A stretch of 64,000 nucleotides of DNA. Origin: Ophiodon elongatus (lineage: Eukaryota > Chordata > Actinopteri > Perciformes > Hexagrammidae). Numbering within the stretch: position 1 is the stretch's first letter; each line of letters begins with the position of its first letter. Below the pieces are notes generated by a model that was given only the letters and a program-made list of their open reading frames with translations, searched no databases and had not been told where the DNA came from. The DNA is taken from assembly GCA_016806645.1 (NCBI GenBank), contig JACSYO010000708.1, positions 892,501 to 956,500 of the forward strand. The letters run 5' to 3'. A program made the position numbers and the translations under genes. This document shows, piece by piece, positions 22,960 through 64,000 of the stretch.

Positions 22960-23143
22960 GACCTTTTATATAGAGAATAAAACAAAAACAAAACAAAAAA
23001 AATCCACTTTCCGCTTTGTCATTATGGGGTATTGAGTGTAAATTGATGAGGGGGGAAAATTCAATTTCAATGATTTTTAGCTCAAGGTTGCAGCAGAGCA
23101 AAAAGTGAAGAGGGCTGAATACATTCTGAATGTACAGTACTGT
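22960..23143 (+). mobile_element. Tc1/mariner-like remnant (internally deleted)
   Basis: It contains gaccttttatatagag, an A-rich stretch, then ttgtcattatggggtattgagtgtaaattgatgagg and gggctgaatacattctgaatgtac. This order is typical of the non-coding 3' part of fish Tc1-like elements. No transposase coding sequence remains. Confidence 0.6.
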
Positions 23144-23669
23144 AGCCATGTGATCCATTGTTATTATAAAATATTGATTATAGATGCTTTAACCTCTTCT
23201 AACACTGCAGAAAGGGGAACGAGTAGAGTCAAATTATTCCAGCAAAAAAAAAAAAAAAAACATCAATCCGTAAGCACTTGGAGTTAACAGGCCTTATTGT
23301 AATGTCTACTTAAACGGCACATTAAAATCGATGAACAGTCGGCAAAAAGACAAATTGGCCCCCTATGAAGTAGTACAGTAGCTGTGTTTGGTTGTTTACT
23401 GGCATGGCATCAAGACATCAGGGTCATTTATGTATTAACGCTTTTTCAATCAAGAATATATGGAGCTAAAAAATGTAGCTATTCAGTGAGATTGATGCAC
23501 AATTAACAAAGAAGGCAAACAAACAGCCTGTTTTAATCAATGGAGCTTTTTTTTCTTCCAATACTCCAACAACACTGCACAGATTGCTTTGAAATGCAAC
23601 TAATGTGAACGATGCGAGAGCCATTCAAGTCTGGTGGAAGTCGCTACTGTAACAAGAACATCAGTCGTC

Positions 23670-23725
<56 letters not shown>

Positions 23726-23780
23726 GAAAAATGAGATGAAAGTGAACTCGACGCCGCTCAGTTGAAGTAAACAATTATGT
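23144..23780. other. intergenic between cystm1 and tenm1
   Basis: It contains an A-run near 23,245 and a CA microsatellite at 23,672-23,723. No gene is seen. The two genes converge here. Confidence 0.5.
23672..23723. repeat. (CA)n microsatellite
   Basis: An uninterrupted CA run of about 52 bp between the convergent 3' ends of cystm1 and tenm1. Confidence 0.95.
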
Positions 23781-25497
23781 TTTATTGATAAGGTTCTCAG
23801 AAGAGTCTCGTTTCAGTGAATGTATAAGAATCATCCTTTTGATAATACTGATTTGGTACATTATGACATCCAGCACGAGTCTCTTCACAGTGAGAGGGAT
23901 CCATTACTGCTACCGCTGTTGGGATCTAGGACAGAACTTTTCTCTGCTTCCAAACCAAAAAACAGTCAAAAACAACAAACTGGGGATTGATATTGTAGAT
24001 ATGGAATATTAGAGTGCCACAAAACTCTAGAGTAGTAAGACCAGCTAAAGATTTTGCACATTACAAGCCACTTCCTCTTAGAAATATAAAACTCGATATT
24101 CTGGACAATATTCTACTGTGCTGCATAAAGGTAAATCTATACACTGTACATCGAAATATAGCTCGAAAAAACAGATTTCACAGTTTTAAAGACTTTATTT
24201 AAAGTATAAACCGTTTTTTTTTTTTTAAACACTTTATTACATAAATTATTCTTTTTGAGAGTGACTATTATTTGCCCTGGCAGCAAACTGAAATTAATAC
24301 AAAAACAAAAATTCTTACATATTTTACAAAAGAAAATAAACTCGTCCATTAATGTTCATTTGGAATAGAACTGGTGACTCATTCATGATTGTCATATAGT
24401 ACTAAGAATAAATAAATAAAAAAAGAATTAAAATAAATAACTAACTTAGCATGTTTTCCGGACTCTGTGAGCGGTGTGTTTGATCGTTCTGTACAGAAGT
24501 GCCTTGGTGAAAGTCTCACAATTCTACCGCGACTGAAACGTACAAAACTACGGCATCTACGATATACGCAACATCCTGAAATTTAGTGTAGTCGGACACA
24601 TATGTAGGAATATGATTCTTCACGCCGCTTCAAAATAAACAATGCTGTGTGATACCACTGTCCACAAATATAGCCATCACTTTTTTTTTGTTCACTTTGT
24701 TTTTTTAAAAAGTTTATTCTCCAGTCCGCCAACAGCTTGGACTTCGCTCAGGGATGCCGTCAGCTTGTGTGTGTGTGTTGCCTGGTTGGATGTGCGCCGC
24801 CTCAGCAGCAGAGGACTGGTCCGTGGTAGACGATGGGAGGCCTGAGACAGGGAGACGACTCATAGTATTGGACGACCTTTGACATTGCCTTGTGTGTCGC
24901 TGTTTATGATGTCCTCCGTTGATGTGTAGTAGTAGTTACGGCTGCGCTCTGGAGAGGCTCCGCCTCCGCTTTGGTCCCTGTGCCTTCAGTGTCCGTTAGA
25001 GACAGGAAAGCCTTCGCCGCAGAAGCCGGCGCGGTGGCGACCCCCCGCCCCGCGTGCTCAGTTTGCTGTCGTGGCCGCCGCTCCCAGTGTGACCCAAGAA
25101 ATATGGGCGAAAAATATCACTATCTTTTTTAAAAAGGGGAATCTTCTTATTCATTAAGCAACAGTTCTCAAAGTTCTTCAGTGCTTTTTCAGTTGTTCAA
25201 AGTTTTTTCAAAAAGAAAAAGAAGAAGAAAGAAAAAAAGAATCGCTTGACTAAACTCTTACATTTTTTTTGCCTATGGCAGTAAAATGAACAATAATCTG
25301 TTTTTTTCTGATAAGTCATTCTTTTCAAAAGTCCCTGCAGCGTTCCGTGAGTAACCCCGTGTGTTGGTTAATTCTCCATGGGTTTTGAGAGGAGTCGGGT
25401 CGAGGAGGCCGGGTAGGAAAAAGGAGCAGGAATCTAGAGAAGTGAGAGTGGGGAGAGAGGGAAGAGTCTGCCCTTCAAAACAGTTTCAGGTGGGCTG
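23781..25497 (-). terminator. tenm1: tenm1 3' UTR with candidate polyadenylation signals
   Basis: No other gene lies downstream of the stop. Minus-strand AATAAA hexamers occur at 24233-24238, 24194-24199 and 23781-23786. Which is used, and hence the UTR length (about 1.3-1.7 kb), cannot be decided from sequence. Confidence 0.45.
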
Positions 25498-58103
<32,606 letters not shown>

Positions 58104-58118
58104 CTGCACACAAAAGGG

Positions 58119-58129
58119 ATGGGGAGAGA

Positions 58130-58182
<53 letters not shown>

Positions 58183-58192
58183 AGAGAAAGAA

Positions 58193-58247
<55 letters not shown>
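58119..58247. repeat. (GA)n microsatellite beside a tenm1 acceptor
   Basis: A long GA run with AAAG interruptions starts 16 bp upstream (in transcript terms) of the juxtamembrane exon acceptor. It is CU-rich in the RNA and may serve as an extended polypyrimidine tract. Confidence 0.93.
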
Positions 58248-58896
58248 AGAGGCGGGAGTGTGAGGATATATGACTTGAACAGTGATATATTGATATGAAA
58301 AAAGAAAAGAAAAAAAAGCCACACTTGAAAGCTCATCAAGACAAAGAAATACAGGAGGCCAAACCTCTCAGTCTGATCTGTCACGAATACGACAACGGGT
58401 GCCTTTTATAGCACGCTGCTTCCCCACTTTTGTTAATGCATACCAATCAAAAAACACTGCCAACAAAGTGGCAGGTAACCGACAGCACGAAAACCGAGGC
58501 AAATCTTACAAAACAGACAATTAAAAACCGTAAGGATCCTCTTTTTTTTTCTTGTTTTTGTTTTTTCCTCCTTTCACTTCCCCCTCCCCTCCCCTCCCCT
58601 CCCCAACCTCTCACAATCTTCTTTCAACCTGACAGCATCTCCGACTTTTATTTGGAGGCCTTTACACCATCTCGCAGGGAGCAAGTGACAGATTGCTCTC
58701 TGAAGAGATCGCTCTATGACTCTCCCCTTTTCTCTTCTCCTCTTCTTTGTGTCCTCTGTTGTGTTACTGTGTGCTGGTGGGATGAGACCGCTCCGGTGTG
58801 TGTTCGCTCTTCACTTTGTCAGCTCTTTGCTCTCGCCGCGAGTGTCATCCCTCCTTAGCTTGCTGCCAAACCGTTGCCCGCTGCGGATGCAGCGCG

Positions 58897-59042
58897 TTTG
58901 TTGGGGGACTATTTACAGCTGTGGATTAATACCCCGTTCGGCATGCGAAGTGAGTATTTACAGCGCTTGGGGACTCGGCGTGGCGTTGAGTCAAAATAAA
59001 CTACAAGTGACACGTCTTCGTCGCAATGACAGAACACGTTAT
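58897..59042 (+). repeat. diverged duplicated block, copy 2
   Basis: Second copy of the block at 57,583-57,704, same orientation, about 1.3 kb away. Confidence 0.7.
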
Positions 59043-60564
59043 GTGCACCCTTTGCCCGTGATTGAAAATTTAAAATATGTTACAGGAGAGGCACAATGCG
59101 CCTGCTGTGTTGTATATATACATGAATACCGGGATGTGAGCTTTGGGGATGCACGCGGCGTGGATGCGTGATCGTGTAGGATGCATTATGTAGGTGTTAT
59201 TGCGGCGGCCTTATCCCCACCACATGAGCCCTATAACACCTTGGAATCAATTTCCCTCCTCTCAAATTCTATCTCCACTTGCCCAGTTTCTGCACACACA
59301 GGGATGAGTGAAAAAAAAAAAGTTGCAAGAAAAGGAGAGACGCGGCTTTAGGAATTGCTGCCGGGGCAGACTCATTCTCACCACCCCCCACACCCCCTCC
59401 GATGTCCCATCTCTCCTCCCTCCCTCCCTCCCCCCTCTCTATCTGTTTCTTTGTTTCTACCCTTTTTATGTATCTTTCGCTCTTCCTCCCCTCCCTCGCT
59501 CCTGGTCAAAGGAAAGCGCTGACACCTCGGCTGCCGCCCGGCCTCCACTGTCAGCTCTTTTTTTTATTTTTCATGGGGGGGTGCGGGTGTAGAGAGCAAG
59601 AGAGACGGAGCGAGAGAGGGAGAGGAACTACAGTGTCCTTCCTTCCCACCCCCTGTCTCTCCTCTACACCTCTTGCCCTCTCCTCTCTCATCACGCTGAC
59701 CTTCATTCCTCTCCCCTTTTCCTTTTAAATCACCTTTTTTTTTTTTTCTCCTTCTTCTTCTCGTCTTATCTTTGCCTGTCCTTCCTCATAGATAACGGCG
59801 ACATGCATCCGCGCACACATTCAGGCGCACCCACGCGCGAAGATGGTATCATGGGGAAGCAGTCGATGGAAAGATTACCAATTGAATCGGCAGGAGACAG
59901 TATGCTTATAGTGAGTCTATTGTGACGGTGCTCTCCATCTAGGTCATGCCCAAGAACACATCAGACAGCCCTTTAGTTAGCTGTGTATGTCTGCTCATTG
60001 TGTGCGTTTGAGGGGGCCAGTGCACATGTATGGTTTTCCTAAATGAGTTTTCTCTTTCCTCCTTTTTCTTTTTTTTTTGTCTGTGGGCGGTTGCGAGAAG
60101 TTGACCAATAGATGGCACTCTTACTCCTTGGCAACAAAAGCACAAAAGCCAACGCTTTGTCAACAGGTTTCTTTTGCAGCAACACAAAGAGCAGGAGAGA
60201 CGGAGAGCGAGCGAGCGAGAGAGAGAGAGAGAAAGAAAGACAGAGACAAAGAGGGACGGACACGTGGTATCATTTTCCTTACGACCACCATCCCTCATTC
60301 TTACAACACTTCTGACTTTGTTAGGGTGTAATTTTAGCCAAAATGAAACCTCTGAAATTGATGTATTTCGCATTGTGTTGCCATAATTTAAAGCATTTTC
60401 TTTTCGGATCATAATTGCCGTAATTACTGTTTTCAAGCAGCATTGGAAGGCTTTATTAAATGCCATGCCAGTGAAGACAATCTGAATTGAATTCGACTGA
60501 CAGATACAAGGAGAACAAGAGAGATAGTCTGACTTGGGCTGCGTTCCTTTTTAATCTCCCTCTT

Positions 60565-60566
<2 letters not shown>

Positions 60567-60612
<46 letters not shown>
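60567..60612. repeat. (CA)n microsatellite
   Basis: An uninterrupted CA run. Confidence 0.96.
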
Positions 60613-60615
<3 letters not shown>

Positions 60616-61296
60616 AGATCACAGAGAAACAGGTTTAACAAGCAAACGAGTTGGATTAAAAATAGATCTGTTGCTTCAAGAGGTTTTTTTTTCTTTATTT
60701 TTATGTAATCTCGATGCATAATTCAGAGAGGCAAAGTGCTTGCCAGTATCATCTGCAAACGACAGCATCTGAAACAGCGGCAGCAGCACACGTGATCCTG
60801 TGACAAAACAAGAAGAAAAATGGACGGAGTGATGGACAGAGGGACAAGGACCGGAGGGGTCAGGGGGGTCGCGAAGAAGTCGCGCCAAACCTCGGCAGAG
60901 AGGAGGAGAGCAGGAGAGGAACAGAGAGAATACTGGAGGACAGAGAGGATCTGAGAGAATATTAAAGAACATATAAAATCCCCTGAGGATGAAAAAAAAA
61001 AGAGAAGAAAAGCAGGGAAACAGGCTCCGTGATGATGATGATGGTGCAGAGAAGAGAGGATGAGATGAATAAGGGCCCCTACGGACGGAATGAGGAAGGG
61101 AGAAGAAGATGGCAAGTGGAAAGGCAAGATTTAAGGGATGAGTGGCCCGGTGTTGTGTTGACTGGCTGGGTGAGAAAAGATGGCGGTGATTCATCCTCTG
61201 ACGGTAAGTGGTTCTCAACGCAGGCAATCAGACAGAAATACAATGCTCATGTGTGTTTTGAAATATGTTATCTCAGGTTAAGGGTGCTAAAATGAG

Positions 61297-61302
61297 AGAG
61301 AC

Positions 61303-61335
<33 letters not shown>
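61297..61335. repeat. (GA)n microsatellite
   Basis: A short GA run with two ACA interruptions. Confidence 0.92.
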
Positions 61336-61339
<4 letters not shown>

Positions 61340-62374
61340 TGACTTTGTGGGCAGACTGTGTTCTGAGTGTCCCCTGACTGGAAGATATTGTATCATCATC
61401 ATTCTGTTCTCTGGAACACGTTCCAACTGTTCAAACTCTCTCGCTCCTCCTCTGTGTTCTCGCGTCTCTCGCCCTCCTCTGCCTCCGCCTCGACCATATC
61501 ATGGCGTATTTAGAAGGCGCCGTCTCCCGTTGCCCCGAATCGAACTGCTCCTAATTGCACCAAAGGCAGGAGGATGGCCCTTTGCATGCTTTCGTATGTA
61601 ATCGCTTGCTATGCGACCAAGATTACACAAAGAGCACAAGTGAATGCGCACGTGCGCCCGCGCACATACACACACACACTTCTTTTGCCATCTCCCCTGG
61701 CCGTCCTGGTAAATGCATATTAACTGTTCTAATTCACCACTAAATTAACAACTCTGACCTCAATTAGGGCGGTAATTGTAGCTGAGACTAGCCCCGCCCA
61801 TCCTCGGCCCGGCTGCTAATTGGTTTAGGAAGCCTCCCCCCCCCGACCCCCCACCCCATCTCCGAGGCCCTCATTTAGCGAGACATTTGGCTGTCCAAAA
61901 CAAACACATCTGCAAAGAGCATCCACCTGAGACGACGCACCTTCGCGTTTTTTCTGTATTGCTCACACCTTTCTCTCCCCCCCCCCCTCCATCCCCCCCC
62001 TCCTCCCCTCTCCCCGTCTCTGCGGCAAAAGGGGTGCGGTGCTAACACAGAGGGAGAGATACTGAGGCAAAAAAGAAAGCTGCGTGTTGCCTCGGCTGCT
62101 CAATATTCAGGCCATTTGGGATGTTTCTTAGAATTTACCACACAATATCCACTTATGTAGTCTATAAATAAAGCGGGCTTGTCTCTCAGATAGGTTTTTT
62201 TAAGGCGCTGCTTGCTGAGATCATTTAGAGTCTCAGACAGAGGGACGGGGGCGGCAGTTGGCTGCTGCCCTTGGGGGTCATAGACACTGAGAGAGACAAT
62301 TTGTCTGCTCCTGTGTGTGTGTGCGAGTGTATCTGCGTATGCATGCTTAAAATCGCACGGTATTAACAACAAGT

Positions 62375-62375
<1 letters not shown>

Positions 62376-62450
<75 letters not shown>
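62376..62450. repeat. (CA)n microsatellite
   Basis: A 75-bp uninterrupted CA run. Confidence 0.97.
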
Positions 62451-62454
<4 letters not shown>

Positions 62455-63570
62455 ACCCCCGGCGGGACCTCCTCACCCAGCTGATGCAACTGAACTGTAA
62501 TTGACTGCAACACAAAAGGTTATGTGAGTTTTTCTCGCAGCTCCCACCTGCAAAACAGCGTCTGGCGGAGAGAAACGGCAACTCACTCAATCACGCAGCA
62601 GAAATGGCTTCCTTATTGGCACTGAGATATTGAGACGGCCCGACGCAGATGTATCCGCGTGCGTGCGTGTATGCGCGCGCGCGCGTGTGTGTGTGTGATG
62701 GGGCTAAATGAAAAGAGATGTGAATCTGAGTGATGTCCTCCTTTCTGAATCCTCATTTCCTTTTCAGATATCTCTACCCTAACCCCCCCCCGCCCCCCGT
62801 GCCTTCTCTCCTCCTCATCAACCCACTCTGCCTCGTCTCATTCCTTCCTACCTCGGTCCTCTCCCTCTCATCGATCTGTATTAGAAACAGGATATGAGGA
62901 ACTATGCTATCTTATCGCAGATCAGAGAGGTAGAGAGAATGAGCGACGGAGAGAGACGGGGAAAGAGTCCGCTCTGGAGGCCAAGAGACGGGGGAGACTG
63001 AAAGAAAATGAGAGACGGGGGGAGAGGACAGCCATTTCTTTCTCCCGCTTTGCCTCCATCCATCTCCTGTTTCCAACACAGGACTAGTGAAACACCATGG
63101 GCCTAATTCGACTAACGATTGTGCCCAGATAAGACCCGCATTAATGAATGAATGAATGAGGAAATAAATGAATGAAATGAGCTAATGTGCGCTTAATGCC
63201 GGCGGTGCAAACGCTCCGCGGTGACGTCAGAGAGACTGCGAATTCTGGATTCATGCACAACATCAAAGCAAAGAATAGATCCTCCAAAGCACGTAGAGAA
63301 ACTCCAGGTAAACAGACAGAAAGTCAAAGGACGAACATTGACAAGTGTGCACTGGGCTTTGTGTCACCTGGCCCGTGCTGATGACCCATTTATCCCTCTG
63401 GTGCAGATGGTATAGCACCTTGTGCCCGGTCCTGGCCATGCCCTGCCCTCTTCCTGGACCGGCGACGTGTGGTAAGATCCTAACCTTTATCAGTGCGACA
63501 GGCCCTGCTGCTAGGGACACACGCTCCCCGTCTGATCCTTATGCCCAGGTTCCTGCATTCACCATATGCC

Positions 63571-63599
63571 CTCACCTCACCTCACCTCACCTCACCTCA
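63571..63599. repeat. (CTCAC)n pentanucleotide repeat
   Basis: Five to six tandem CTCAC units. Confidence 0.93.
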
Positions 63600-64000
63600 G
63601 CACACACACACAGCAAATGTATATGGACGCACACCCACACTGGCATGAGCGACACATCCTGACCTCTAGCTGTTCCACTTCGGCCCGGCAGACGGGAAGC
63701 CACATGCAGAGTGAGAGGGGACTTTGGGGTCAAGGAGCTGGCTTTGGAAGGCAGCCACAATGTGAGAGACCTGCAGGTCCGACACAACAGTCCACACATT
63801 CAAGGGCTCACGGTTTTTGTTTCTTATTGAAAAAGACAAGATAAAAGAAAAACCTTGGGTCTGGCCCCCCTAGGGTTTTGCAAGATAAAGCTGAGGAGTC
63901 CAGAGATGATTGATAAGCTAGATCAGAAGGCAAAAAAACTAACATATTTCTGCTAAAAAGGATATGATTTTTCTGATTTTGGTTTAAAAGAAAAATGAAA

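Larger units (their letters stand above)
58104..64000 (-). other. tenm1: tenm1 intron extending past right edge
   Basis: No transmembrane or cytoplasmic teneurin exon was found. The region holds GA (58,119-58,247; 61,297-61,335), CA (60,567-60,612; 62,376-62,450), GC/GT (62,661-62,697) and CTCAC repeats, pyrimidine-rich runs, and some complex blocks (for example 61,740-61,960). Confidence 0.55.

Noticed and set aside
58104..64000. Search for the teneurin transmembrane and cytoplasmic exons
   Set aside because: Several Leu/Phe-rich minus-strand ORFs (for example 60,676-61,227) were inspected. They derive from pyrimidine-rich DNA and lack matching phase, splice sites or family wording.

Overview
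This window is vertebrate nuclear DNA, almost certainly from a ray-finned (teleost) fish. The evidence is intron-split genes with GT/AG junctions, proteins clearly orthologous to human ones but with fish-type features, very dense CA/GT and GA microsatellites, and remnants of interspersed repeats of teleost type. I see no prokaryotic operon, CRISPR array or viral gene.

Layout. (1) 1-4.3 kb, minus strand: the 5' part of acsl4 (long-chain acyl-CoA synthetase). Four coding exons and the start codon at 2264 are present; the rest lies left of the window. A CpG-rich promoter sits near 4.1-4.3 kb. (2) 6.4-9.4 kb, plus strand: a complete three-exon translational repressor of the eIF4E-binding protein family (eif4ebp3-like, 112 aa). 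(3) 9.9-14.6 kb: no gene recognised. (4) 14.7-21.2 kb, plus strand: cystm1, with a CRE/CCAAT promoter, a non-coding first exon and two coding exons (136 aa). (5) 21.2-23.8 kb: intergenic, with eroded transposon remnants. (6) 23.8-58.1 kb, minus strand: most of teneurin-1 (tenm1). Thirty coding exons plus one new candidate microexon run from the juxtamembrane ectodomain through eight EGF repeats, the cysteine-rich/TTR/FN-plug region, the NHL propeller, the YD-repeat barrel and the C-terminal toxin-like/TCAP region to the stop codon. Reading phases agree at every junction I checked, giving about 2,380 codons. (7) 58.1-64 kb: tenm1 intron. The transmembrane and cytoplasmic exons are not seen and should lie to the right.

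The genes are not a functional pathway: acsl4 activates fatty acids, the 4E-BP restrains cap-dependent translation under TOR, CYSTM1 is a small tail-anchored Cys-rich protein, and teneurin-1 is a synaptic adhesion receptor. Their grouping is informative as synteny, because the human orthologues are split between Xq (ACSL4, TENM1) and 5q31 (EIF4EBP3, CYSTM1).

Most notable for follow-up: an unpredicted 27-nt phase-compatible microexon between tenm1 EGF7 and EGF8; a 21-nt NHL-domain microexon; loss in acsl4 of the internal start used for the short human isoform; a polybasic stretch before the teneurin toxin-like domain; and a diverged duplicated block in the large tenm1 intron.
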